Assembly (NCBI RefSeq): GCF_017312365.1
Contig: NZ_BLJI01000001.1
Coordinates: 485,417-549,416 of the forward strand
Direction: 5' to 3'
DNA from: Chroococcus sp. FPU101
GTDB taxonomy: Bacteria > Cyanobacteriota > Cyanobacteriia > Cyanobacteriales > Microcystaceae
DNA: 64,000 nt
The translations under genes and the position numbers were made by a program. Shown here piece after piece: positions 39,869 through 50,013 of this stretch. Under the pieces are notes generated by a model. It searched no databases. It was not told the DNA's origin and saw nothing but the letters and a program-made list of their open reading frames with translations. The number at the start of each line of letters is the position of its first letter. Within the stretch, counting starts at the first letter, position 1.

Positions 39869-41251
39869 ATGCAAAAAACTGTTGTTCTAAACGTAGTTGG
39901 ATTAACTTCTAGTTTGCTTGAACAGATGCCGTTACTTTCTCGTTGGGCATCTCGCGGACAAGTGGCAAAGATTGAACCTATTTTACCCGCCGTGACTTGT
40001 TCAGTACAAGCGACTTATCTGACTGGAAAATTGCCATCAGAACATGGAATAGTCGGTAATGGATGGTATTTTCGAGATGAATGTGAAATCAAGTTTTGGC
40101 GACAGTCCAATAAATTGATCCAGTCTCCTAAGATTTGGGAAATGGCGAAATCTATCGATCCGACATTTACCTGTGCGAATCTTTTTTGGTGGTACAATAT
40201 GTATTCTTCGGTGGATTATGCGATTACGCCGCGCCCGATGTATCCCGCCGATGGTCGAAAAATTCCTGATATTTCTACCCAACCAACTCAAGTACGCTCA
40301 TTAATTCAAGATGAACTCGGTCAATTTCCGCTATTTAATTTTTGGGGCCCGAATACGTCTATTAAATCAAGTCAGTGGATCGCAGATTCTGCTAAATGGA
40401 TCGAGCAACGTTACAGCCCTACTTTAACATTAGTTTATTTACCTCACCTCGATTACTGTTTACAACGCTATGGCACTGATTTACAACAAATACAACAAGA
40501 TTTAGCAGATATTGAGACTCTTTGTTTGGATATCATTAATTTTTATGAACAGCGTAATACTCAGGTAATTGTTCTTTCTGAATATGGTATTACTCCTGTT
40601 TCTCAACCCGTTCATCTAAATCGTCTGTTACGCGAGAATGGCTTACTTAAAGTGCGTGAGGAGTTGGGACTAGAATATCTAGATGCAGGTGCCAGTATCG
40701 CTTTTGCAGTCGCTGATCACCAAATTGCCCACATTTATATTAATGATCCAGACTATATCCCGAAGGTTTATGATTTGCTAGAAAATGCTCAAGGTGTCGC
40801 ACAAGTATTAGATGAATCAAATAAAAAAACTTATGGTTTAGATCATCCTCGTTCTGGAGAATTATTAGCGATCGCTCAAGACGATGCGTGGTTTACTTAT
40901 TATTACTGGTTAGATGATACAAAAGCTCCAGATTTTGCTCGAACTGTAGATATCCATCGTAAACCTGGTTATGATCCTGTTGAACTTCTAATTGATCCTC
41001 TGATTAAATTTCCTAAACTCAAAATTGGGACTATTCTAGCTAAAAAACGGCTTGGTTTTCGGACTTTGATGGATGTGATTCCTTTGGATGCCTCTTTAAT
41101 ACGAGGATCTCATGGTTGTGTTAGTTCTTTTTCTGAAGAATGGCCGATTTGTATTACACAACAAGAATTTCTTCAATCCACAGCGATTAAAGCGACTGAT
41201 ATCTGTTCTCTAATGATGCAACATTTAACGAAAAAATGCGACCAGAATTAG
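39869..41251 (+). CDS. eboF: EboF, alkaline phosphatase/nucleotide pyrophosphatase-superfamily protein
   Basis: 460 aa from the ATG at 39869 (MQKTVVLNVVGLTSSLL), 1 bp after eboE stops. Motifs of the nucleotide pyrophosphatase/phosphodiesterase group: PAVTCSVQATYLTGKLPSEHGIVGNGWYF (nucleophile Thr/Ser), LVYLPHLDYCLQRYGTD, VLSEYGITPV and GYDPVELLIDP. It should hydrolyse a phosphate ester using two metal ions. The last gene of the ebo cluster. The longer frame from 39782 overlaps eboE and is rejected. Confidence 0.88.
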   Translation: MQKTVVLNVVGLTSSLLEQMPLLSRWASRGQVAKIEPILPAVTCSVQATYLTGKLPSEHGIVGNGWYFRDECEIKFWRQSNKLIQSPKIWEMAKSIDPTFTCANLFWWYNMYSSVDYAITPRPMYPADGRKIPDISTQPTQVRSLIQDELGQFPLFNFWGPNTSIKSSQWIADSAKWIEQRYSPTLTLVYLPHLDYCLQRYGTDLQQIQQDLADIETLCLDIINFYEQRNTQVIVLSEYGITPVSQPVHLNRLLRENGLLKVREELGLEYLDAGASIAFAVADHQIAHIYINDPDYIPKVYDLLENAQGVAQVLDESNKKTYGLDHPRSGELLAIAQDDAWFTYYYWLDDTKAPDFARTVDIHRKPGYDPVELLIDPLIKFPKLKIGTILAKKRLGFRTLMDVIPLDASLIRGSHGCVSSFSEEWPICITQQEFLQSTAIKATDICSLMMQHLTKKCDQN

Positions 41252-41283
41252 TTATCCTAGCCGCATTTGACAAAATAACACAT

Positions 41284-43299
<2,016 letters not shown>

Positions 43300-43412
43300 T
43301 TAAAGTGCTTTGTAGAGGAAGTTTATTTAGGGGGTGTAGCGAACGAAAGAGAATTATAGATCGTTGTTTATGCAGTTAAGTACAATTATACCATATCTGC
43401 TTCAAAAATCTT

Positions 43413-43453
43413 TTTGTAGTATGGTATTGACACGACTGTATTATTTGTAGTAT
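43413..43453. promoter_or_regulatory. Direct repeat TTTGTAGTAT x2 around the promoter
   Basis: TTTGTAGTAT occurs at 43413-43422 and 43444-43453, 31 bp apart, about three helical turns. The second copy overlaps the -10 region and the -35 lies between them, as expected for an operator. Confidence 0.4.
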
Positions 43454-43456
43454 ATT
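43427..43456 (+). promoter_or_regulatory. Sigma70-type promoter upstream of the RNA/Ro60 cluster
   Basis: A perfect TTGACA -35 (43427-43432) is followed by an 18-bp spacer and TATATT (43451-43456). The predicted start is near 43463, about 36 nt upstream of the first structured RNA. The remainder of 43210-43498 shows no ORF or other feature. Confidence 0.6.
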
Positions 43457-43498
43457 ATAAAACATGAGGAAAACAAACCTCTAATCCAGTTTCTACAG

Positions 43499-43618
43499 CG
43501 TGTCCTAACTCGATCAAGCTTACATACTGGTTGTTCGGTTAACGCCGTAGTAGGTTCGATTCCTACAATCTCCGCTAATCTTGGAGATTAAAAGTAACTA
43601 GCTGTTCTGACTTACACG
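43499..43618 (+). ncRNA. Y RNA-like structured RNA, unit 1
   Basis: Outer stem CGTGT/ACACG, 5' loop CCTAACTC, 3' loop TGACTT, then the inner stem ending AAGCT/AGCT (weaker than in the other units), then TACATACT. The payload has a D-loop-like GTTCGGTTAACGCC, a T-arm GTAGG-TTCGATT-CCTAC (43550-43566), and an acceptor-type hairpin AATCTCC-loop-GGAGATT, a perfect 7-bp stem (43567-43589). About 120 nt, in the leader of the ubiquitin-like gene. A short tRNA 3' half is thus followed by its own 5' acceptor strand. Similar to YrlA-type Y RNAs in concept. Confidence 0.72.
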
Positions 43619-43638
43619 AGGTGGAAACCCTTTAATAA

Positions 43639-43863
<225 letters not shown>

Positions 43864-43880
43864 AAAAGGAGCCTACAAAA

Positions 43881-43952
43881 ATGAAATGTAATAAACAATT
43901 AGTTTACCGAAATGCAGTCAACCAGGAGGCACTAAATTATGAACCTCCCTAA
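43881..43952 (+). CDS. Possible 23-aa peptide
   Basis: ATG at 43881 follows AAGGAG with a 9-nt spacer, an excellent ribosome binding site. It reads MKCNKQLVYRNAVNQEALNY plus EPP. There are no relatives I know of. Just downstream AGGAGG and CCTCC form a weak hairpin. It may be a leader peptide controlling the 247-aa gene, or a real small protein. Coding status rests on the ribosome binding site alone. Confidence 0.35.
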   Translation: MKCNKQLVYRNAVNQEALNYEPP

Positions 43953-43977
43953 TTAAAAACCCCTCATTTTTTGTTAT

Positions 43978-44721
43978 ATGAGCGAACATCGATTAGGAGA
44001 AATTGTTATCGAACGTCCCAGAGGTGGGATGAGATGTAGTTCCAGAAGACTCAAGGGAGTTAAAAAAGAACTGGATAGAATCACTAAAGAAGCAACTGAA
44101 GACGGTTTACTAAGACCTTATTTGATTAAAGTCAGAAATAAAACTAAATCACTTTCAGATCATTTGAACCCTTTACGTCGTTTCTTGCGTTCTAAAGTGG
44201 GTCAACCTTGGGATCAAGTGTACAGCGAACTTTGTCAGGAGATTAAACCGAATACCCTAACAGGTCAACATATTCTGTCTCATCTGTGGAGTGATGTCGA
44301 ACTTCATATCGAGATAATTGACGGAGTACCGTATCGTAAGAAATACAATCGTTTTAGTCGTTATCCTCTAGGATATTTGGGTTGTTTCGGGCCTATTAAT
44401 ACTGAATTCTACGTCCATCCTGAAACCAAAATTCTTTGTTTAGCACAAAAGGTTATTAGTCCCGACGAGAAACCCAAAAAACGAGATGATCTGATTTGGA
44501 TTGATGACTATCATCAGTATCGTAAAATCGATGAAATTTGGTATGTTATCACCTTAGAAGATTTCACACCTGATTTAGTAGTGACAGATGTCGTTCTCAA
44601 GGTTCCTATGACTTCTAAGGTTGCACATGATGAATATAAAAAACAAGTTTATGCAGCACATAAAAGACAGTGTAGCAAACGAGAACTTAAGCTGATTCAA
44701 GCAAAACTTTCTCGGATATAA
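43978..44721 (+). CDS. Unknown 247-aa protein of the Ro60/RNA cluster
   Basis: A basic N-terminus (SSRRLKGVKKELDRITKEAT) precedes a conserved-looking core at residues about 59-100: LSDHLNPLRRFLRSKVGQPW, DQVYSELCQEI, TLTGQHILSHLW. The C-terminal half has a beta-rich region (LGYLGCFGPINTEFYVHPET, DEIWYVITLEDF) and ends in a basic helix. I recall the signature RxFLxSxVGxPWDxVYSEI from uncharacterised bacterial proteins but cannot name a family or function. Its position between the ubiquitin-like gene and the RNA array suggests a component of this system. RNA binding is plausible from charge. Start ATG at 43978; no clear ribosome binding site. Confidence 0.75.
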   Translation: MSEHRLGEIVIERPRGGMRCSSRRLKGVKKELDRITKEATEDGLLRPYLIKVRNKTKSLSDHLNPLRRFLRSKVGQPWDQVYSELCQEIKPNTLTGQHILSHLWSDVELHIEIIDGVPYRKKYNRFSRYPLGYLGCFGPINTEFYVHPETKILCLAQKVISPDEKPKKRDDLIWIDDYHQYRKIDEIWYVITLEDFTPDLVVTDVVLKVPMTSKVAHDEYKKQVYAAHKRQCSKRELKLIQAKLSRI

Positions 44722-44731
44722 AGTTTGATTC

Positions 44732-44856
44732 TTCGCACCCTAACCAGATTAGCATACATACTATAAATCGTGGGTTCAAGTCCCATCAATCCCGTTAGGG
44801 TTTGTAGCAAAGCGGTAATGCAGTGGTAAATCAATTGCTAATCGAACTTGTGTGAA
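44732..44856 (+). ncRNA. Y RNA-like structured RNA, unit 2 (permuted tRNA payload)
   Basis: Outer stem TTCGCAC/GTGTGAA (7 bp), loops CCTAACCA and GAACTT, inner stem GATTAGCA/TGCTAATC (8 bp), TACATACT. Payload: T-arm GTGGG-TTCAAGT-CCCAT (44770-44786), acceptor strands CAATCCC and GGGTTTG joined by GTTA (44787-44804, one T-T mismatch), then TAGCAAAGCGGTAATGC, a D-arm with GCA/TGC stem and AGCGGTAA loop. This order is a tRNA opened at the anticodon and closed at the acceptor end. 125 nt. Confidence 0.85.
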
Positions 44857-44875
44857 GTCCAAGAATAATATCAAA

Positions 44876-44994
44876 TCGTACCCTAACCAGATTAGCTTAC
44901 ATACTATCGTGGGTTCAAATCCCACCGAACCCGTTAGGGTTTGTAGCACAGTGGATAAATGCAGTTGAAATAACAGCTAATCGAACTTGTACGA
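44876..44994 (+). ncRNA. Y RNA-like structured RNA, unit 3 (permuted tRNA payload)
   Basis: Outer stem TCGTAC/GTACGA, loops CCTAACCA and GAACTT, inner stem GATTAGCT/AGCTAATC, TACATACT. Payload: perfect T-arm GTGGG-TTCAAAT-CCCAC, acceptor hairpin CGAACCC-GTTA-GGGTTTG (7 bp with one G-U), and a D-arm TAGCACAGTGGATAAATGC. It is a sister copy of unit 2, with compensatory changes in stems. 119 nt, 19 nt after unit 2. Confidence 0.87.
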
Positions 44995-45014
44995 CGTTTT
45001 CAAAAAATATCACA

Positions 45015-45112
45015 TTGCACCCCAACCTAAAAAGCTTACATACTTATCTCTTGCAACGAGACTCAGCTTGAAAAACTGAATCTGTATAAAACAGCTTTTT
45101 GAACTTGTGCGA
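45015..45112 (+). ncRNA. Y RNA-like structured RNA, unit 4
   Basis: Outer stem TTGCAC/GTGCGA, loops CCCAACCT and GAACTT, inner stem AAAAAGCT/AGCTTTTT, TACATACT. The payload is not a clear tRNA mimic: two hairpins, TCTC-TTGCAAC-GAGA (a 7-nt loop reminiscent of a T-loop) and CTCAG/CTGA with an A-rich loop. Shortest unit, 98 nt. Confidence 0.8.
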
Positions 45113-45130
45113 GGTGGTTAAAACCATCTT

Positions 45131-45254
45131 GATCGTGTCCCAACCAAGAAAGCTTACATACTAGCTCATCTAGGTAGAGCATTCGTCTCATAAACGACTG
45201 GTAGCAGGTTCAAATCCTGCGTATAAAACAACAGCTTTCTTAACTTACACGATC
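45131..45254 (+). ncRNA. Y RNA-like structured RNA, unit 5 (tRNA-Met-like payload)
   Basis: Outer stem GATCGTGT/ACACGATC (8 bp perfect), loops CCCAACCA and TAACTT, inner stem AGAAAGCT/AGCTTTCT, TACATACT. The payload is a tRNA in normal order: T8-A9, D-arm GCTC-ATCTAGGTA-GAGC (45164-45180), anticodon loop CTCATAA with CAT at 45189-45191, and T-arm GCAGG-TTCAAAT-CCTGC (45204-45220). The acceptor region pairs only ATAC/GTAT and lacks the upper pairs and a CCA end, so it is a tRNA-like part of the RNA. tRNA software could call it tRNA-Met. 124 nt. Confidence 0.85.
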
Positions 45255-45292
45255 GAGATTTTAAAAAAACATCTAAAAAAATACTGTTTATT

Positions 45293-45403
45293 CCGTACCC
45301 TGATAGGGGAAGCTTACATACTCTACCAAAAACGATAGGTGCGTATGGAGTAATACGCGGCAGTCCCGAACCTTAATAGCGGGAGCTTCCCTGACTTGTA
45401 CGG
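45293..45403 (+). ncRNA. Y RNA-like structured RNA, unit 6
   Basis: Outer stem CCGTAC/GTACGG, loops CCTGATAG and TGACTT, inner stem GGGAAGCT/AGCTTCCC, TACATACT. Payload: hairpins GCGTAT-GGAGTA-ATACGC and CCCG/CGGG, not clearly tRNA-like. It ends 19 nt before the Ro60-like start, so it lies in that gene's 5' leader. 111 nt. Confidence 0.82.
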
Positions 45404-45422
45404 TATTATGGAGGTTACTTAA

Positions 45423-46856
<1,434 letters not shown>

Positions 46857-46866
46857 AAATAAATGT

Positions 46867-46895
46867 GGGAAAGAGCAAATATGAACCTCTTTCCC
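46867..46895. terminator. Terminator between Ro60-like gene and convergent vapC-like gene
   Basis: GGGAAAGAG and CTCTTTCCC form a perfect 9-bp stem with an 11-nt loop, 10 bp after the Ro60-like stop and 1 bp before the convergent stop at 46897. Confidence 0.65.
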
Positions 46896-46896
46896 T

Positions 46897-47364
46897 CTAA
46901 TAACTGATGTTACGCCATTCGGAAGCTTCAGCAAATAAACGAAGATGTTTAACATTTGTTGTACTGATAATAACCATCCTGCCTGGGAACTCTTTTTTAA
47001 GAATCTGCCAATGAGCCGCTATGATAATATCTATATCAATATTTTTTTCATCTGCTGTTGGTGTTCCTTCTTGACGAGCTTTAGCCCAAATTTGTGACGC
47101 TAGTTCCGCAACCTCTTGAGTAACGGGAAGAAAATCAATAACATTTCTTAGTGCATCTAGTTTACTAATTCCTCTAGCAGAATATCCAGTCTGAGCAGCT
47201 AAAATTAAACTTCGTTTCAATTCATAAAAACAAAGTTCAGAAGTAACAAAATAAACACCTCTCGCTAACAAATGCTCAAACCAGTTCTGACATTCAACGA
47301 TTTCTGATAATTGATTTGGATTAGACAACTGACCTAAAATACTTGTATCTATAAAAACGATCAT
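46897..47364 (-). CDS. PIN-domain toxin (VapC-like)
   Basis: 155-aa PIN domain ribonuclease: IVFIDTSILGQL (first Asp), SELCFYELKRSL (Glu), ADEKNIDIDIIIAAHW (acidic cluster) complete the metal site. It is preceded, 3 bp away, by a small antitoxin-like gene, so it is the toxin of a VapBC-type module. Target RNA unknown. Confidence 0.85.
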   Translation of the reverse strand: MIVFIDTSILGQLSNPNQLSEIVECQNWFEHLLARGVYFVTSELCFYELKRSLILAAQTGYSARGISKLDALRNVIDFLPVTQEVAELASQIWAKARQEGTPTADEKNIDIDIIIAAHWQILKKEFPGRMVIISTTNVKHLRLFAEASEWRNISY

Positions 47365-47367
47365 TAA

Positions 47368-47607
47368 CTATGAAAATAAGTGATAACTACGGTTTTCATC
47401 AATTATTTTTTTGACTTGATTCCATGTATCCTGTGCTTGTTGTAATTCATCTTCTGTTAATGTTTCCTTTTTCCAAGAGCGAATTAAATCGAGTGCCGCT
47501 TGATTTTTCATTATTTGTTCTTCTTGAGTCATCCCTAAATGTTTATAGTTAGACTCTTTTATCTGTTCATTATGAATTTGAGAAGTTAAATTAGATGCTG
47601 TTTTCAT
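47368..47607 (-). CDS. VapB-like antitoxin partner of the PIN toxin
   Basis: 79 aa, hydrophilic, helical. The start is ATG at 47607, though internal ATGs at residues 26 and 33 exist. No strong DNA-binding motif is visible (NQAALDLIRSWKKETLTEDE), and the C-terminal helix could wrap the toxin. The call rests on position and size. Confidence 0.65.
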   Translation of the reverse strand: MKTASNLTSQIHNEQIKESNYKHLGMTQEEQIMKNQAALDLIRSWKKETLTEDELQQAQDTWNQVKKIIDENRSYHLFS

Positions 47608-47675
47608 GCTATTTTTTCTTTAATCGTCTGTAACTTTATATTATCATATATCAAAATGGCTTGATTCATCTGAAA

Positions 47676-48008
47676 CTAATTAATAGCAAACTCAGTTAAA
47701 GCCCGTCTTTCAGGTCGATAGAATCCTAAAACAATATCTTCTTTTGCAATTCCATAATCTAACAATTCTTGAGTTATTCCATTTTCTAAACCATCCCATT
47801 CAATCCAAATTTTATCATTTTGAATTCTTAAATGAAAAACAACAGCATGAACTCGTCCTGTATTATCCCATCCAAGATCCATGAGCATATAATTATCGTT
47901 CTCAAAGTCACAAATTGCCAAAGTTTCTATTTGTCCATGACTTGGTTGATAAACTTTATGTTTAATAATTTTTTGAATAGCTTTTCGATAGGTATTTAAT
48001 TTATCCAT
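47676..48008 (-). CDS. xisI: XisI family protein
   Basis: 110 aa: MDKLNTYRKAIQKIIKHKVY, ICDFENDNYMLMDLGWDN, IQNDKIWIEWDGLENGITQEL and AKEDIVLGFYRPERRALTEFA are the full XisI signature. The name comes from fdxN-element excision control, but pairs are common in cyanobacteria without that element, probably as selfish or defence-type modules. It overlaps xisH by 13 bp. Confidence 0.92.
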   Translation of the reverse strand: MDKLNTYRKAIQKIIKHKVYQPSHGQIETLAICDFENDNYMLMDLGWDNTGRVHAVVFHLRIQNDKIWIEWDGLENGITQELLDYGIAKEDIVLGFYRPERRALTEFAIN

Positions 48009-48412
48009 TGAATAATCTCCTCTAAATTTTGGTCAAAAACTAATAAGTTAATTTTGTGATCTAAAATAATTTCTTGAATTGTAGGCCTTTGAAAAAAGTC
48101 TAAATAAATATCATTAGCAATAGCTAAGTAAATTTTTCTATCAGGATGAATACGCTGTATGAAAGTTCGATATATACTATACTGTCCAACTGCTTTTTCT
48201 AATTCTGTGATGAATGATGAACTATTAAACACTTTAATTTCAACAACAATTTTTTGTTGCTCTTTGGTAGCCGTAAAAAGTCTTTCAGCACCTAAATCAG
48301 CATATAAGCGCAATCCCTTAAATTCGATTATAAACGGATCATCCGTAATTATCCAGCCATTTTTGATTAAAGCTGTTCTTACAACATTATGATAAAGATC
48401 ATATTTAGGTAT
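47996..48412 (-). CDS. xisH: XisH family protein without an ATG start
   Basis: Homology runs from 48412 (PKYDLYHNVVRTALIKNGWI after the first codon) through LRLYADLGAERLFTATK and VVEIKVFNSSSFITELEKAVGQY to VFDQNLEEIIQWIN, giving 138 aa, the normal XisH size (PD-(D/E)XK nuclease-like). The codon at the expected start is ATA, preceded by an in-frame TAA. The first TTG, at 48313, would delete the first 33 residues. Either AUA is used, or the ATG was lost, or there is an assembly error. Confidence 0.78.
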   Translation of the reverse strand: MPKYDLYHNVVRTALIKNGWIITDDPFIIEFKGLRLYADLGAERLFTATKEQQKIVVEIKVFNSSSFITELEKAVGQYSIYRTFIQRIHPDRKIYLAIANDIYLDFFQRPTIQEIILDHKINLLVFDQNLEEIIQWIN

Positions 48413-48477
48413 TTAATAAAATTGTAATAATGTATTGATTTTAAACTAACCTTGAGCAATTCATCAATAGTCACTAT

Positions 48478-49302
48478 ATGTCTAATATCCGTCAACTTTT
48501 AGAAAAAATTGCAGCCCAAGAAAACCAATTACGAGAAACTCAGTTTTTTGCACCTTGCGTTAAGGGAGGAAAAGTTAAAACCAAAGTCTCAGGTATCATT
48601 TATAAATTTGCTCCTAAACCTCAAAATTTTGAAGGATGGGGCATCTTTCAAGCTGAAAATGAGAAAATAGCCAAACTGGTTGAGCAAGCAGATTTATGGC
48701 AAATTTCAGATTATTTGGATTATTTTCCCTCATTTCGTTTACGGTTAGCGTATCGTCTTTCGGGTAAAACTTGGTTAGCTTATCCAGTCAATAAAGCAGA
48801 TGTTAAACAACGTTTAGGAAAAGTTAAACCGATTCCTGTACATCTTGTGATAGAAGGGGGACGCTTTGAACAAATTATTGCTCGATTTGATGGTCATACT
48901 TGGTGGTTTGAAGAAGTCGATCGTAGAGGTGATTTTAAAATTATTGATCAGCTTAAATCCTCTCTAAAACAATTAGTCACTGTTCAAAATCTATCGATTA
49001 AAGGAATGACACCAGAAATCAAAACTGTTTATGACTTAGTGACTCAAAAAAAAGAAGGATTTACGCAATACAGTGATGAAAGACTTTTAAAAAATGCTCT
49101 AAAACTCGGAGGAGGTGACTTACAAGAATTTCAAGATAATGGGGATTATTGGATAGTAAACTGGATGACTTCTGATAGTGAACATCATATCAGCGCTATT
49201 TCTAAAAATGATCTCACTGTTGTTAGTTCGGGAATTTGCCTAAGCGGAAAAGATCGAGATTTTGACTTACAATCTTTAGTCGGTGTCATCGAACACCGTT
49301 AA
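48478..49302 (+). CDS. Unknown 274-aa protein paired with a ThiF-like enzyme
   Basis: Conserved-looking blocks: FFAPCVKGGKVKTKVSGIIYKF at about residues 23-44 split by the motif PCVKGG, FEGWGIFQ at 51-58, then YLDYFPSFRLRLAYRLSGKTW and TWWFEEVDRRGD. I recall similar uncharacterised proteins in other bacteria but no function. It ends 3 bp before the ThiF-like start, so the two are one operon. It may bind RNA or act as an E2/E3-like adapter, but nothing in the sequence shows this. Divergent from xisH with a 65-bp promoter region. Confidence 0.75.
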   Translation: MSNIRQLLEKIAAQENQLRETQFFAPCVKGGKVKTKVSGIIYKFAPKPQNFEGWGIFQAENEKIAKLVEQADLWQISDYLDYFPSFRLRLAYRLSGKTWLAYPVNKADVKQRLGKVKPIPVHLVIEGGRFEQIIARFDGHTWWFEEVDRRGDFKIIDQLKSSLKQLVTVQNLSIKGMTPEIKTVYDLVTQKKEGFTQYSDERLLKNALKLGGGDLQEFQDNGDYWIVNWMTSDSEHHISAISKNDLTVVSSGICLSGKDRDFDLQSLVGVIEHR

Positions 49303-49305
49303 CCG

Positions 49306-49938
49306 ATGACTATTTTCTTTCATGAACAACTGTATCGTACAAATGAACTGATGAAAAAAGTAGAAAAGTATCCGATCGCGATTTGTGGTGCGGGTGCTTT
49401 GGGTGCTAATATTACTGAAAACTTAGCACGTTCAGGTTTTAGTCAGTTAAAAGTCATTGATTACGATCGCATCGAAGAACGTAACCTATCGACCCAACCT
49501 TATTATCGTTCGGATGTGGGAGCTTTTAAAGCAAAAATTCTCGCAAATCATCTGTATCGTGCAGTTGGGGTAAAAATTGTTGCAGTGACCGATAAATTAA
49601 CCCTCGAAAGTGTTACATCTTTACTGAAGGGAAATTTAGTCATCGATGCTTTTGATAATAGTGTAGCTAGAGGAATCGTGAAAGAACACTGCGAACGTAA
49701 ATCGATTTCTTGTCTTCATACGGGTTTATCGAGTGATTATGCTGAAATCATTTGGAATGAAAGTTATCGAGTTCCTTCAGATGTCAATGATGATATCTGT
49801 GACTATCCCTTAGCGAGAAATTTGGTGATGTTGACGGTAGCGGTGACTTGCGAGACAGTGATTAACTTTATTGCAACAAAACAAAAACTGAGTCATAGCA
49901 TCACGCTCAAGGATTTATCGATCCAATCTTTTGTCTAA
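49306..49938 (+). CDS. ThiF/E1-like adenylyltransferase
   Basis: 210 aa, Rossmann-type. ATP-binding AICGAGALGANITENLARSG, VIDYDRIEERNLSTQPYYRS with the key Asp/Arg/Asn, and DVGAFKAK with the Lys, then VIDAFDNSVARGIVKEHC. It is short for ThiF/MoeB, with no CxxC zinc pairs, and Cys in SISCLHTG is a candidate thioester site. E1-like enzymes adenylate the C-terminal Gly of ubiquitin-like proteins; the 66-aa beta-grasp protein at 43663 would be the natural partner. Confidence 0.87.
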   Translation: MTIFFHEQLYRTNELMKKVEKYPIAICGAGALGANITENLARSGFSQLKVIDYDRIEERNLSTQPYYRSDVGAFKAKILANHLYRAVGVKIVAVTDKLTLESVTSLLKGNLVIDAFDNSVARGIVKEHCERKSISCLHTGLSSDYAEIIWNESYRVPSDVNDDICDYPLARNLVMLTVAVTCETVINFIATKQKLSHSITLKDLSIQSFV

Positions 49939-50013
49939 GAATGTTTGTTATAGTGAGTCTATTGTCTCCACTCAAAGTTACATCGATTATAAGGGCGATC
50001 GCTCAAACCAATA

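Noticed and set aside
45155-45227. Ordinary tRNA-Met gene
   Set aside because: The acceptor stem has only four or five of seven pairs and the domain is enclosed by the same outer and inner stems as its five neighbours.
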